Shown: positions 49,756 to 59,479 of the stretch, piece by piece | How the letters are laid out: each line of letters begins with the position of its first letter | Position numbering within the stretch: position 1 is the stretch's first letter | Assembly: GCF_024029435.1 (NCBI RefSeq) | Contig: NZ_CP097118.1 | Coordinates: 682,001 to 746,000, forward strand | Reading direction: 5' to 3' | Source: Fructilactobacillus hinvesii | Lineage (GTDB): Bacteria; Bacillota; Bacilli; Lactobacillales; Lactobacillaceae | DNA length: 64,000 nt | Program-made: the position numbers and the translations under genes | Notes under the pieces: generated by a model | Databases searched by the model: none | The model's input: the letters and a program-made list of their open reading frames with translations, nothing else | What the model was told of the DNA's origin: nothing

Positions 49756-51183
49756 ATGAAACATTTATCAGCATGTACTAGTGTATTAGTCGGAAAGGGC
49801 GCCAGCGTAGACGGTTCAACCATGATCGCCCGCAATGACGATACGTTTTTACCCCTGACCCCCCAACGCTTTACGGTTGTGCCAGCGTACCACCAAGCAA
49901 AGAAGACGTGGCAATCAAACCAAAATGGATTTCAGATGACGCTCCCAGAAACGGGCTACCGGTATTTAGCTACTCCTAATGCCGACGTCGAGCACGCGGG
50001 CGTATTTGCAGAAAGTGGCTTTAACGAGAAGAACGTGGCGATGAGTGCCACCGAGAGTGTTTACGGAAATCCGCGGGCGTTGTCTCATGATCCCTGGGTT
50101 CCAAATGGAATTGCAGAAGATTCGTTACAATCAGTCGTGCTTCCATACATTGATTCCGCTCGTGAGGGAGTTGAATACCTTGGTCAACTGATTAAGCAGT
50201 ACGGTTCCCCCGAGGGCAACGGAGTCTTGTTTGCGGATGCGAATGACGTTTGGTACATGGAAATTGTAACTGGACACCACTGGGTTGCCGAACGTATTCC
50301 GGACGATTGTTATGCGGTGGTTGCTAACCAAGTTGCCATTCAAGAAGTTGATTTTGATGATCACAAACAATTCATGTTCTCAGACGGGATTCAGGAGTTT
50401 GTGGAAAAGTATCATTTGAACCCAACGGTTGATGAGGGCTTTAACTTTCGGCGGATTTTTGGCACGTGTAACGAAAAGGATCGCCACTATAACACCCCGC
50501 GGGTTTGGTATGGCCAAAAGATTCTAAACCCCGACGTGGAACAATCTCCGGTCTCTAATGACCTTCCTTTTTTGCGGAAGGCTAGTCGTAAAATTACGGT
50601 GATGGACGTGGAACAAATTTTGAGTTCTCACTATAACGAAACTGATTATGACCCGTTAGGGAATGGACCCGAAGCGTTAAAGACGAAATTCCGTCCCGTT
50701 TCAATGAACCGGACCCAAAATTCTCACGTGCTTCAATTTCGCAATGATGCGGAAAATCCGCAATGGGCTGCCATTATGTGGTTAAACTTTGGGGTACCCG
50801 CCTTTAGTCCATATGTTCCGTTCTTTGCAAACGTCGATCATACACCGACTACGTATGAAACCACGCCGTTGACGATGGACGATCAAAGCGCCTACTGGAT
50901 GTATCGCAAGCTTTCGATGATTGTGGAATCGCATTATCCACAGTTCATTCAAATGGCTCGGGACTTTAAGACGGAGTCCAATCAAATGTTTTTGACCCAC
51001 TTGGAAAATACCATTTATCAAGCTCGTCACCTCGAAGAAGCGGATGTTCCAGCTTTCTTAGAAAAACAAAATCAAAGTTTGACCAACGAAATGCACGATC
51101 GGGTGCACCAGTTTATGAATGAGTTAATGAGTAAGGGGTTAACCTTATCTAAGTTAACGTATGATATGGACAAGAACCTGTAA
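49756..51183 (+). CDS. pepD: C69-family dipeptidase
   Basis: A 475 aa Ntn-type dipeptidase. Cys7 in MKHLSACTSVLVGKGASVDGSTMIARNDD is the expected nucleophile after N-terminal processing, and the sequence through YRYLATPNADVEHAGVFAESGFNEKNVAMSATES matches lactobacillar PepD. It probably releases amino acids from imported dipeptides in the cytoplasm. SD is GGAGGGG. Confidence 0.93.
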   Translation: MKHLSACTSVLVGKGASVDGSTMIARNDDTFLPLTPQRFTVVPAYHQAKKTWQSNQNGFQMTLPETGYRYLATPNADVEHAGVFAESGFNEKNVAMSATESVYGNPRALSHDPWVPNGIAEDSLQSVVLPYIDSAREGVEYLGQLIKQYGSPEGNGVLFADANDVWYMEIVTGHHWVAERIPDDCYAVVANQVAIQEVDFDDHKQFMFSDGIQEFVEKYHLNPTVDEGFNFRRIFGTCNEKDRHYNTPRVWYGQKILNPDVEQSPVSNDLPFLRKASRKITVMDVEQILSSHYNETDYDPLGNGPEALKTKFRPVSMNRTQNSHVLQFRNDAENPQWAAIMWLNFGVPAFSPYVPFFANVDHTPTTYETTPLTMDDQSAYWMYRKLSMIVESHYPQFIQMARDFKTESNQMFLTHLENTIYQARHLEEADVPAFLEKQNQSLTNEMHDRVHQFMNELMSKGLTLSKLTYDMDKNL

Positions 51184-51190
51184 TCAAAAA

Positions 51191-51222
51191 CAGTGCCAAT
51201 CTGATGATTGGGGCCGTTTTTT
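51191..51222 (+). terminator. Terminator after the dipeptidase
   Basis: GCCAATC and GATTGGGGC-type arms with a T6 tail form a moderate hairpin directly after the stop. Confidence 0.7.
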
Positions 51223-51250
51223 GGTTGTTAATAAAAATTTAAATTAACTA

Positions 51251-51291
51251 AAAAAATCCAATCGTTGTTGCTAGCAACGATTGGATTTTTT
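51251..51291 (-). terminator. Terminator of clpE
   Basis: AAAAAATCCAATCGTTG and CAACGATTGGATTTTTT form a 17 bp perfect stem, ending next to the clpE stop on the minus strand. Confidence 0.9.
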
Positions 51292-51293
51292 AG

Positions 51294-53309
51294 TTATTGT
51301 GCTGTAACGCGAATTTGTTGTTCTTTGTTGACATCTGCAACTAATTTCTTAGTTGCAGGGTGATCCAGTAGATAACTAGCAGTAGGATCTTCAATTTGCT
51401 CTTGGATTATTCGCCGTAATGGCCGTGCTCCCATAGCAGGGTTGTAACCTAATTCCACTAGTTTTTGCTTAGCTGGTTGGGTAACGGCAACGTTAATGCC
51501 AGCATCCTGAAGATTTTGATTCATGTCGTCTAACATGAGATCCACAATCTTAACTAAGTCGGTTTTCTTCAATGGATTGAATTCCACAATCCCATCGAAC
51601 CGGTTTAAAAATTCAGGTTTGAAGTAAGCTCCCAGTTTGTCTAAAACGGAGTGGGTTTTGCCGCTGGCTTCGGCACCGAATCCAACGTTTGAACCGGCGT
51701 TCGTTCCCGCGTTACTGGTCATGATGATAACTGTATCTTTAAAGGAAACCGTCCGTCCCTGTGAATCGGTTAAGCGACCGTCATCTAAGACTTGTAAGAA
51801 GGTGTGTAATACGTCGGGGTGTGCTTTTTCAATTTCATCGAACAGAATTAAGCTGTATGGGTGCCGCCGTACTTTTTCGGTTAATTGTCCGGCTTCATCA
51901 TAACCCACGTATCCAGGGGCTGCTCCAATTAATTTTGCAACTGATTGTGGCTCTCGATATTCAGACATATCAAACCGAATCAGCGCGTCTCTGGAACCAA
52001 AGAGTTGGTTGGCCAGTTGCTTGGCTAACTCAGTTTTTCCCACACCCGTTGGGCCAACAAACAGGAAGGAACCGATTGGCCGACCGGATTTGTTGAAACC
52101 AATCCGATTCCGTTGGATGGCTTTGGCAACCTGAGAGACGGCTTGATCTTGACCAATCACGTGTTTTTCTAGGTTGTGATCCAACTGTTTCAGTTGTTCT
52201 TTTTCTTGGTCTTCAAGGTCACCAACGGGAATATCAGTGATTTCTTCAACAACCTGTTGCATGTCATTTTCGGTAACCGTGTTGTTATTAGTGTTGTAAT
52301 TATGAGCCCCCCGATCACGTTGAGCTTCTAGTTGCTTCTCTTGATCACGGTAGAAAGCAGCTTGTTCATAATCTTCCTTGTGTAAAGCTGCTTCTTTATT
52401 TTTCTCCGCCTGGGCAATTTCCTTTTCAATGGCCTGCGGGTCAATGATGTTTAGAGTTAGGTTCTTGCGCGATCCGGTTTCATCCATAAGATCGATCGCC
52501 TTATCTGGCAAATAACGCTCGTGAATGTAGCGGTTCGAAAGGTTGACAGCCGCTTCAATCGCCTTGTCCGTGTAGTGAACTAAGTGGTAGTCTTCGTAGT
52601 TTTTTTGGAGTCCCCGCAGAATTTTAACGGCTTGTTCTGGAGTCGGTTCGTTCACCATAATAGGTTGGAATCGTCGAGCTAACGCCGAATCCTTTTCAAT
52701 TTCTCTGTATTCTTTGAGGGTCGTAGAACCAATTAACTGGAAATCCCCGCGGGCAAGGGAAGGTTTCAAGACGTTTCCGGCATCGAGTCCGCCTTCAGAG
52801 TTACCAGCTCCCATGATTTCGTGAATTTCATCAATGAAGAGGATGATGTTTGGATCAGCCTTCACTTCCTTGATGAGTTGTTGCATTTTCTTTTCAAATT
52901 GACCTCGAATTCCGGTTCCTTGAATGATCGATACCATGTCAATTTGGATAATCCGTTTGCTTTGGAGCTTCTGAGGAACCGTGCCATCAGCAATTTTTTG
53001 CGCTAATCCTTCTACAATTGCTGTTTTTCCGACCCCAGCTTCCCCAATTAAAACGGGATTATTCTTGGAACGGCGATTTAAAACTTCGATGGCGCGGGCA
53101 GTTTGATCATCCCGACCAATCACTGGATCGAGTTTCCCAGCCCGAGCGAGTTTCGTTAAATCAGTTCCGTAAGTAGCTAAAATTCCTTTTTGACCGTTGC
53201 CGCCGTTACTGCCTTGGCTTCCGGCAGCTCCGTTTTGATTACTTCCTTGCATGGAGCGAATTAAATCATCAAGATTTCCAAATTCGTATGCACCTTGTTG
53301 TCCTTCCAT
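51294..53309 (-). CDS. clpE: Clp protease ATPase ClpE, without N-terminal zinc finger
   Basis: HSP100 unfoldase with two AAA+ modules, 671 aa. D1 has GEAGVGKTA and [13 protein letters not shown]-like coiled middle follows ([20 protein letters not shown]). D2 has GPTGVGKTE and [14 protein letters not shown]. The N-terminus ([19 protein letters not shown] and a Gly/Asn linker) aligns with ClpE, but the CxxC zinc finger normally preceding it is absent, and an in-frame TGA just upstream rules out a longer reading. The ATG has AAAAGGAGG. A CtsR box overlaps the transcription start region. Confidence 0.92.
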   Translation of the reverse strand: MEGQQGAYEFGNLDDLIRSMQGSNQNGAAGSQGSNGGNGQKGILATYGTDLTKLARAGKLDPVIGRDDQTARAIEVLNRRSKNNPVLIGEAGVGKTAIVEGLAQKIADGTVPQKLQSKRIIQIDMVSIIQGTGIRGQFEKKMQQLIKEVKADPNIILFIDEIHEIMGAGNSEGGLDAGNVLKPSLARGDFQLIGSTTLKEYREIEKDSALARRFQPIMVNEPTPEQAVKILRGLQKNYEDYHLVHYTDKAIEAAVNLSNRYIHERYLPDKAIDLMDETGSRKNLTLNIIDPQAIEKEIAQAEKNKEAALHKEDYEQAAFYRDQEKQLEAQRDRGAHNYNTNNNTVTENDMQQVVEEITDIPVGDLEDQEKEQLKQLDHNLEKHVIGQDQAVSQVAKAIQRNRIGFNKSGRPIGSFLFVGPTGVGKTELAKQLANQLFGSRDALIRFDMSEYREPQSVAKLIGAAPGYVGYDEAGQLTEKVRRHPYSLILFDEIEKAHPDVLHTFLQVLDDGRLTDSQGRTVSFKDTVIIMTSNAGTNAGSNVGFGAEASGKTHSVLDKLGAYFKPEFLNRFDGIVEFNPLKKTDLVKIVDLMLDDMNQNLQDAGINVAVTQPAKQKLVELGYNPAMGARPLRRIIQEQIEDPTASYLLDHPATKKLVADVNKEQQIRVTAQ

Positions 53310-53339
53310 GGTACAACCTCCTTTTAATCAATGGTCATA

Positions 53340-53400
53340 TTTGACCTTTGTTGACTTTTATTTGTGATTATTATTATACTCACCTCTAATTTTGATTCAA
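53340..53400 (-). promoter_or_regulatory. clpE promoter with CtsR operator
   Basis: On the minus strand TTGAAT (complement of 53395-53400), 16 bp, and TATAAT (complement of 53373-53378). The CtsR-type direct repeat AGTCAAC-AAA-GGTCAAA lies at 53340-53356, downstream of the -10. Heat and stress induction through CtsR is expected; ctsR itself is not in the window. Confidence 0.85.
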
Positions 53401-53474
53401 GGATTTGCACCGCTTCCTAATTTGAGTGGGAACTATGGTAAAATAAATGAGGAAAAAGAAAGGAAGCGAATCCA

Positions 53475-53669
53475 ATCGAAGCAACGAAGGAAACGTTTAC
53501 AAAAAAGCTAGAAGAGTTACAAGCTGGAACGATTCAAGAACTCACGGTTCAGCCAGATCAATTTTTTGTGTTTCAGCAGGCTTTCATGGATTATCCGACC
53601 CGAAAACGGGTGGTAGGAACCGCTTTTGAGAACGGGGTGGTAGTGTATCATTACGCCACGGATAATTAA
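53475..53669 (+). CDS. Small conserved-looking protein with probable AUC start
   Basis: A frame of 64 codons reads IEATKETFTKKLEELQ, then AGTIQELTVQPDQFFVFQQA and FMDYPTRKRVVGTAFENGVV, ending HYATDN and TAA. It has no ATG, GTG or TTG start: the frame opens at a TGA at 53448-53450 and the first suitable codon is ATC at 53475, 8 bp after AGGAAG (53461-53466). It looks like a real, folded small protein rather than chance. Either AUC initiates, as AUU does for infC, or the start codon has been lost. Function unknown. Confidence 0.65.
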   Translation: MEATKETFTKKLEELQAGTIQELTVQPDQFFVFQQAFMDYPTRKRVVGTAFENGVVVYHYATDN

Positions 53670-53775
53670 TTAAGGAAAGTTTAATAATTTGTGCTAAGGC
53701 GCAAAAACTTGTATTTTAGCTGATATATTGGTACTCTTAGAGTATAAATATGGTTAACAAAGGGGTGCGTTTATT

Positions 53776-54042
53776 ATGGAAAAACGTCAATTTAAAATCA
53801 CTGCAGAAACTGGGATTCACGCTCGTCCGGCCACTTTTTTAGTGCAAACTGCTAGTAAATTTGATTCTAACATTACATTAGAATACGAAGACAAGACGGT
53901 GAACCTGAAGTCAATTATGGGAGTAATGTCACTTGGGGTTGGTCAAAATGCAGTTATTACCATTACTGCTGATGGTGATGACGCTAAGGATGCCTTAGAA
54001 GCCATTGCTAAAACCATGAAAGAAGAAGGCTTAATCGAATAG
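53776..54042 (+). CDS. ptsH: Phosphocarrier protein HPr
   Basis: An 88 aa protein. The phosphorylated His is in [12 protein letters not shown] (His15) and the regulatory Ser is in [14 protein letters not shown] (Ser46). In Gram-positives P-Ser-HPr is the CcpA corepressor. ptsI, usually directly downstream, is missing: a terminator and a glycosyltransferase operon follow instead. In this strain HPr may serve mainly in regulation. Two cre-like sites in the window (gntP, gntK) would be its targets. Confidence 0.95.
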   Translation: MEKRQFKITAETGIHARPATFLVQTASKFDSNITLEYEDKTVNLKSIMGVMSLGVGQNAVITITADGDDAKDALEAIAKTMKEEGLIE

Positions 54043-54056
54043 TCGATTTGATGCTT

Positions 54057-54083
54057 AAAGAGTTGCTCCGGCAGCTCTTTTTC
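54057..54083 (+). terminator. Terminator of ptsH
   Basis: AAAGAGTTGC and GCAGCTCTTT with the loop TCCG and a T-rich tail; it makes ptsH monocistronic. Confidence 0.75.
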
Positions 54084-54097
54084 TTTAGGGACATAGT

Positions 54098-54126
54098 TTG
54101 CAAACCATCTCTGAAACCAATATAAT
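54098..54126 (+). promoter_or_regulatory. Promoter of the lipoteichoic-acid operon
   Basis: TTGCAA (54098-54103), 17 bp, TATAAT (54121-54126), about 40 bp upstream of the first glycosyltransferase start. Confidence 0.8.
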
Positions 54127-54164
54127 TTAGTTGTTTATCGTCAATTGAAAGGGTGAACCGGCGC

Positions 54165-55349
54165 TTGAATATCGGCTTATTTACAGATACATATTTTCCG
54201 CAAGTGAGTGGAGTGGCGACTTCCATTAAAACGTTGAAGGATGAGTTAGAACGACGGGGGAATCACGTTTATATCTTCACCACCACGGATCCTAATGCAG
54301 ATGAAGAGCAAGAAGCAGGAATTTATCGTTTTTCCAGTATTCCCTTTATCTCATTTACAGAACGTCGAATTGCGGTTCGAGGGCTTTTTCAGGCCACTCA
54401 AATTGCGAAAAAGCTTGACCTAGATTTGGTTCATACGCAGACGGAATTTTCGATGGGCATGATTGGAAAGTTCGTAGCCAGAAACTTGAACATTCCTTGT
54501 GTCCATACTTATCACACGATGTATGAGGATTACCTGCACTACGTTGCTAACGGTCATTTATTAAAGCCGATCCACGTGAAAGAAGGAACATTAGCTTTTT
54601 GTCGCCATTTAGATGGAATTGTGGCCCCTAGTAAACGCGTTTTGGATAAACTGACCGATTACGGCGTTAAGAGCCCCATTCGCATTATTCCAACTGGAGT
54701 TGATTTAAATCATTATGAAGCTAAAAGTTCTGTCGATATTCGGAAACAACTAGGATTAACCCCAACGCAGCCGGTTTTATTATCATTAAGTCGATTGGCA
54801 TACGAAAAAGACATTGATACTTTGATTGGTCAGATGCCTTCCATTTTAGAAGCGATTCCGACGGCCCACCTCGTAATTGTTGGAGATGGACCAGCTGCTC
54901 AAGATTTACACGATCAAGTCGCTCGTTTGGGACTCCAACAACACGTCACCTTTACCGGTGAAATTAATAACCAAAAGGTGAATGCTTATTATAAAATGGC
55001 AGATTTGTTTGTTTCAACCTCAAACTCTGAATCCCAGGGATTAACCTATATTGAAGCCATGGCGGCTGATACTAAGGTGGTAGTGGCTGCCAGTCCCTAC
55101 ACGGATGATTTAATTACGGATCCGTCGTTAGGGATGACGTTTACCACCCTAGCTGAGTTTAGTCAGGAGGTAATTAATTACCTGCAACATCTTGCAGACT
55201 ATCCAGATCAGCCAGAGTTACGGCGCCGTAAGCTGCATGACATTTCAGCAGATTATTTTGTGGAACAGGTATTAGTTTTTTATCAAGACGTCATTACTCG
55301 TTACGTAGGGACCGACGATAAGGAGTCAAATTATCATGCTCAAAATTGA
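54165..55349 (+). CDS. GT4 glycosyltransferase, diacylglycerol glucosyltransferase type
   Basis: A 394 aa transferase: NIGLFTDTYFPQVSGVATSIKTL at the N-terminus, VHTYHTMYEDYLHY, APSKRVLDKL, RIIPTGVDLNHY, LSLSRLAYEKDIDTLI and the E(x7)E-type SNSESQGLTYIEAMA. This matches monoglucosyl-diacylglycerol synthases (LafA/AlMGS type) that start the LTA glycolipid anchor. TTG 54165 is chosen as start because AAAGGGTG sits 8-9 bp upstream and the family begins at this point; GTG 54153 is the alternative. It overlaps the next gene by 14 bp. Confidence 0.88.
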   Translation: MNIGLFTDTYFPQVSGVATSIKTLKDELERRGNHVYIFTTTDPNADEEQEAGIYRFSSIPFISFTERRIAVRGLFQATQIAKKLDLDLVHTQTEFSMGMIGKFVARNLNIPCVHTYHTMYEDYLHYVANGHLLKPIHVKEGTLAFCRHLDGIVAPSKRVLDKLTDYGVKSPIRIIPTGVDLNHYEAKSSVDIRKQLGLTPTQPVLLSLSRLAYEKDIDTLIGQMPSILEAIPTAHLVIVGDGPAAQDLHDQVARLGLQQHVTFTGEINNQKVNAYYKMADLFVSTSNSESQGLTYIEAMAADTKVVVAASPYTDDLITDPSLGMTFTTLAEFSQEVINYLQHLADYPDQPELRRRKLHDISADYFVEQVLVFYQDVITRYVGTDDKESNYHAQN

Positions 55350-56391
55350 TATGTTCTCAACGGCCACTAAGGTGAAAGGTCAGGGAGTAGGAAGTGCCTA
55401 CCTGGAATTAATTCGGTTGCTACGTGAGCGCTTTCCCACTGAATTTCAACTTGAGATTAACCAGTATGATCGAGCTGACCTTAGTCACTATCACACGATT
55501 AATCCAACGTTTTATTTATCAACCTTTAGTAAACGGCGGGGACGTAAAATTGGTTACGTCCATTTTCTTCCTGAAACCTTAGAAGAAAGCCTACAGCTAC
55601 CGCCGGTTATTAAACAACTTTTTTATAAGTACGTGATTGCTTTTTACAAACGAATGGATCAAATTGTGGTGGTGAATCCCACCTTTATTCCTGAGTTAGA
55701 AAAATATGGCATTCCAGCCCAGAAGGTCACGTATATTCCAAACTTTGTGAGCAAAACGGAATTTCATCCGGTGACCGAATCCCACAAAGCAGTACTCAGA
55801 GATCAATATGGTTACGAACGGAAACGGTTTACCGTAATTTGCACGGGCCAGGTGCAAACCCGCAAGGGTGTTCTTGATTTTGCAAAGCTTGCTCGGGAAA
55901 ATCCAGACTATCAGTTTATCTGGGTTGGAGGATTTTCATTTGGAGGGATGACCGCTGGGTATACTGAACTAAAGCGATTGGTAGCAGATCCACCGGCCAA
56001 CTTGAGTTTTCCTGGAATTGTGGAGCGGGATCAATTAGTTGATTATTATGACCTGGCGGATGTTTTTTTACTGCCGTCGTATAATGAACTATTTCCAATG
56101 TCAGTGTTAGAGGCTTTTTCCTGTGGTCTGCCGGTGATTTTACGAAATTTGCCACTCTATCAACAAATTATCTCGGGCTATTATGCCCCCGCGAAAGCTG
56201 AACCAGAAATGAATACCTGGTTACGACGGTTTGCGACTGATGCTGAATTAAGAAGTGATTACGCGCAAAAAGCACAAGCGGCCTCTAATTATTATTCAGA
56301 AGATCACTTGGCCCAGATTTGGCATGACTTTTACATTCAACAGGCTCAGATTCAAGCCAAAAAGGGGAGAAACCATGTCAAGAAGCAATAA
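55336..56391 (+). CDS. GT4 glycosyltransferase, second glycolipid step
   Basis: A 351 aa transferase: IDMFSTATKVKGQGVGSAYLELI, KIGYVHFLPETLEESL, VNPTFIPELEKYGIP, CTGQVQTRKGVLDFA and the nucleotide-sugar Glu motif SYNELFPMSVLEAFSCGLPV. It resembles LafB-type enzymes that add the second sugar to the monoglycosyl-diacylglycerol. The tight overlap with both neighbours (14 and 17 bp) supports a joint pathway ending in LtaS. Confidence 0.87.
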   Translation: MLKIDMFSTATKVKGQGVGSAYLELIRLLRERFPTEFQLEINQYDRADLSHYHTINPTFYLSTFSKRRGRKIGYVHFLPETLEESLQLPPVIKQLFYKYVIAFYKRMDQIVVVNPTFIPELEKYGIPAQKVTYIPNFVSKTEFHPVTESHKAVLRDQYGYERKRFTVICTGQVQTRKGVLDFAKLARENPDYQFIWVGGFSFGGMTAGYTELKRLVADPPANLSFPGIVERDQLVDYYDLADVFLLPSYNELFPMSVLEAFSCGLPVILRNLPLYQQIISGYYAPAKAEPEMNTWLRRFATDAELRSDYAQKAQAASNYYSEDHLAQIWHDFYIQQAQIQAKKGRNHVKKQ

Positions 56392-57412
56392 AATTTCATT
56401 ACTCCTCATGATTGCCATCGGAATCTTGATTTCGTGGTATGCCGTGCGGGACATTAAGTTTAGCGTGCTAATTAATGACCTGTCTTCTGTGAATTTAGGT
56501 TGGTTAGCCGTGGCGCTCGGGTGCATTCTACTTTATTTCTTTTTTGAATCAGTGGTAACTTACATTTTAGTGAGGAGTAGTACTCCGACTTTTTCGTTTC
56601 GGGATGCCATTCGAGTTCCATTAGTTGAACAGTTGTTTAATGGGATTACTCCGTTTTCAAGCGGGGGTCAGCCAGCCCAATTGGTAGTTCTTTTGCAGGC
56701 AGGAGTTGATGGTGGAAAAGCAAGTTCCGCCCTTTTAATGAAGTTTGTGATTTACCAGGCCATGATTGTTTTAAACTTTGTGGTTAGTTTGATCATTGGC
56801 TTTCATTATCTAGTTGATACGGTGCATTCGTTAGCCATTTTTGTTTTGTTCGGCTTTTTGATTCATCTAGTGGTGATTGTTGCCCTTTTGATGATTATGT
56901 ATTGGTATTCGATGACAAAGAAGCTCGTCAACGGTTGTTTTAAAGTGGTGGGCTGGTTTGTCAGTGCGCCGAAGTATCACCGGTGGAAACGAACTTTAGA
57001 TCAGAAGATTGATAATTTTCACGAAGAAAGTATTCGGATTGGGCACGAAGGGAAACTGATGGCCAAGGTGTGTGGATTAACCTTTCTGCAGTTGTTTTTT
57101 TACTACTTAATTCCGTACTTTGTCATGTTGGCCCTCGGTTATCACAATGCAAACGTGGTGATGGTTACCAGCTTAGACGTTTTAATTTTCTTAGTAATTT
57201 CAATGTTTCCCATTCCGGGGGGAGCAGGAGGGGCCGAGTACAGTTTTGAAAAGTTGTTTCGAAGCTATATTCACAGCTCCAGCAAATTAGCACTAGCCAT
57301 GATTTTATGGCGATTATTAACTTACTATTTAGGATTGGTGTTAGGATTGGTTGCCTTAGTCATCAAACCACACCGTGTGCATGATAATGAAGCAAAAAGT
57401 ATGGAGGAATAA
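56375..57412 (+). CDS. Flippase-like / LPG-synthase TM domain protein (UPF0104)
   Basis: A 345 aa polytopic protein with about 8 helices (LLLMIAIGILISWYAV, WLAVALGCILLYFFFESVVTYIL), NGITPFSSGGQPAQLVVLLQ and the conserved PIPGGAGGAEYSFEKLF. The family includes the flippase domain of MprF and YbhN-like proteins. In this operon it may move the glycolipid anchor across the membrane (inference). ATG 56375 has AAAGGGGAG upstream; it starts inside the end of the second glycosyltransferase. Confidence 0.85.
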   Translation: MSRSNKISLLLMIAIGILISWYAVRDIKFSVLINDLSSVNLGWLAVALGCILLYFFFESVVTYILVRSSTPTFSFRDAIRVPLVEQLFNGITPFSSGGQPAQLVVLLQAGVDGGKASSALLMKFVIYQAMIVLNFVVSLIIGFHYLVDTVHSLAIFVLFGFLIHLVVIVALLMIMYWYSMTKKLVNGCFKVVGWFVSAPKYHRWKRTLDQKIDNFHEESIRIGHEGKLMAKVCGLTFLQLFFYYLIPYFVMLALGYHNANVVMVTSLDVLIFLVISMFPIPGGAGGAEYSFEKLFRSYIHSSSKLALAMILWRLLTYYLGLVLGLVALVIKPHRVHDNEAKSMEE

Positions 57413-57414
57413 GC

Positions 57415-59475
57415 ATGGCTGCTTTTTTTAAGCGAATCCGCCAATTCTTCAATACGACGATTGGATTTTACGTGCTGGTCGTCGTCTTGTTTTGGCTCAA
57501 AACTTATTATTGTTACAAAACTGATTTTACCCTCGGAGTGGCTGGGGGAACTCAAGAATTTTTACTGGCAGTGAACCCGTTGCCATCAGCACTCTTACTG
57601 TTTGGAATTGCTCTCTATTTTCGGGGGAAATTAGCCTACTGGTTAATGCTCATCATTGATTTTTTACAATCGACGTGGATTTTTGCAAACATTTTGTACT
57701 ATCGAGAATTTTCCGACTTCATTTCAATGGGGATTATTCAAGGAACTGGGAACGTTCAAAATAACCTTGGCAAGAGTTTCGTGGAGATTTTACGACCGAC
57801 AGACTTTATTGTGTACGTTGACATCGTAATTTTGATCCTCCTACTTTTATTTGGGGTAATTAAAATTAGTAAAAAGCCGCTCAAATTACGGTATGCGGTT
57901 GGAATTACACTGTTATCGTTTATCCTAATGTTTGCCGAATATAATGTTGCTAATGCCGATCGTTCGGGATTATTAACGCGAACCTTTGATAATAACTACA
58001 TTGTTAAGTATTTGGGGTTGAATGAATATGCAGCATTTAGTGCATACCAAACCCATCAAGAATCAACAACCAGGGCGAAGGCGAAAGCCCAAGACTTAAA
58101 GGGGGTTGAGAAATTTGTCAAGCAAAATTACGCTAGTCCTAACGTCAGCTATTATGGTAAAGAAAAAGGAAAAAACGTTTTCATCATTCATTTGGAAAGT
58201 TTCCAGCAGTTCTTAATTGATTATAAGGTAGATGGTAAAGAGGTTACGCCAAACATCAATAAGTTCTACCATGATCAACATACCCTTTCTTTCGATAATT
58301 TTTACCACCAAGTGGCGCAAGGAAAAACTTCTGATGCGGAAATGATGTTGGAAAACTCACTCTATGGATTGCCGCAAGGATCAGCGATGGTTACTTATGG
58401 CGGACAAAACACGTATCAAGCCGCTCCTTCAATTTTGGACCAGAAGGGGTATACAACGGCCGCCTTTCATGGAGATGTACCAACCTTCTGGAATCGGAAC
58501 AATGCTTATAAATCGTGGGGATATGACTATTTCTTTAGCGAATCTTACTATAAGAATAAACCGAACTATAACATTGGCTATGGGATGAAAGATAAGATTT
58601 TCTTCAAGCAGAGTATTCCTTACATTCAACAATTACCACAGCCATTTTATGCGAAATTAATTACATTAACGAACCATTATCCGTATGAATTAGATAAGCA
58701 AAACACGGACTTCCCAGCAACAACCACAGGTGATAATACGGTGGATCCGTATGTGCAAACTGCTCACTATTTGGACCAAGCCTTTGGAGAATTTGAAGAC
58801 TACTTGCAAAAGAGTGGATTAGCGAAGAATAGCGTTGTGGTTCTGTATGGTGATCACTATGGGATTTCTAATAATCACCGACCGGCAATTGCTAAATTGT
58901 TAAACAAGAAGAGCGTTAATAAGTACGATCTCGCTCAATTCCAAAAGGTTCCGTTCATGATTAATGGAGCTAACATTCAGGGCGGCATTGACCACACTTA
59001 TGGTGGTGAAATTGATGTCTTGCCAACTTTGTTGCACCTGTTGGGTGTGAACAACCAAAACATGATTCAGTTTGGTCAAGATCTTTTGAGTAAGGATAAT
59101 AACCAGATTGTACCGTTTAGAAATGGCGATTTTGTTAGTCCTAAATACACTAAGGTTGGTTCAACTGTTTACGACACGAAGACGGGAACTGAGCTGCATC
59201 TAAACGGCCAACAGAAAAAAGAGGTTGCTAAGTTGCAGACCTATGTGAATGATTCATTGTCGAATTCAGATAAAGTTGTTTATGGGGACTTACTACGTTT
59301 CCACAATCTACCTGGTTATCGTGACGTTAATAAAAAGTCATTTAACTATAATAAAAAAGATGCTTTGAAGCAGTTGCAAAAGACTGATCAAAAGAAAAAG
59401 ACTGATTTGGTTAATCAAAACGGGGGTAAGTCCACTGAGTCTGATTTCCAAACAGATGCACCAGAATTAAAATAA
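57415..59475 (+). CDS. LtaS-family lipoteichoic acid synthase
   Basis: A 686 aa sulfatase-fold glycerolphosphate polymerase. Five N-terminal helices (to about residue 180) are followed by an outside catalytic domain: metal ligand Glu in IIHLESFQQFL, the nucleophile Thr in QGKTSDAEMM, WNRNNAYKSWGYDYFF and YGDHYGISNNH. It makes or primes the polyglycerolphosphate chain on the glycolipid. The polar Lys/Gln tail is unusual but low in complexity. Last gene of the operon; a second LtaS paralogue elsewhere is possible. Confidence 0.92.
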   Translation: MAAFFKRIRQFFNTTIGFYVLVVVLFWLKTYYCYKTDFTLGVAGGTQEFLLAVNPLPSALLLFGIALYFRGKLAYWLMLIIDFLQSTWIFANILYYREFSDFISMGIIQGTGNVQNNLGKSFVEILRPTDFIVYVDIVILILLLLFGVIKISKKPLKLRYAVGITLLSFILMFAEYNVANADRSGLLTRTFDNNYIVKYLGLNEYAAFSAYQTHQESTTRAKAKAQDLKGVEKFVKQNYASPNVSYYGKEKGKNVFIIHLESFQQFLIDYKVDGKEVTPNINKFYHDQHTLSFDNFYHQVAQGKTSDAEMMLENSLYGLPQGSAMVTYGGQNTYQAAPSILDQKGYTTAAFHGDVPTFWNRNNAYKSWGYDYFFSESYYKNKPNYNIGYGMKDKIFFKQSIPYIQQLPQPFYAKLITLTNHYPYELDKQNTDFPATTTGDNTVDPYVQTAHYLDQAFGEFEDYLQKSGLAKNSVVVLYGDHYGISNNHRPAIAKLLNKKSVNKYDLAQFQKVPFMINGANIQGGIDHTYGGEIDVLPTLLHLLGVNNQNMIQFGQDLLSKDNNQIVPFRNGDFVSPKYTKVGSTVYDTKTGTELHLNGQQKKEVAKLQTYVNDSLSNSDKVVYGDLLRFHNLPGYRDVNKKSFNYNKKDALKQLQKTDQKKKTDLVNQNGGKSTESDFQTDAPELK

Positions 59476-59479
59476 AATT

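Noticed and set aside
53447-53629. 60-codon frame with an ATG overlapping the small gene before ptsH
   Set aside because: The product is a low-complexity Lys/Ser/Arg chain; the other frame from AUC 53475 has protein-like character and good SD spacing.
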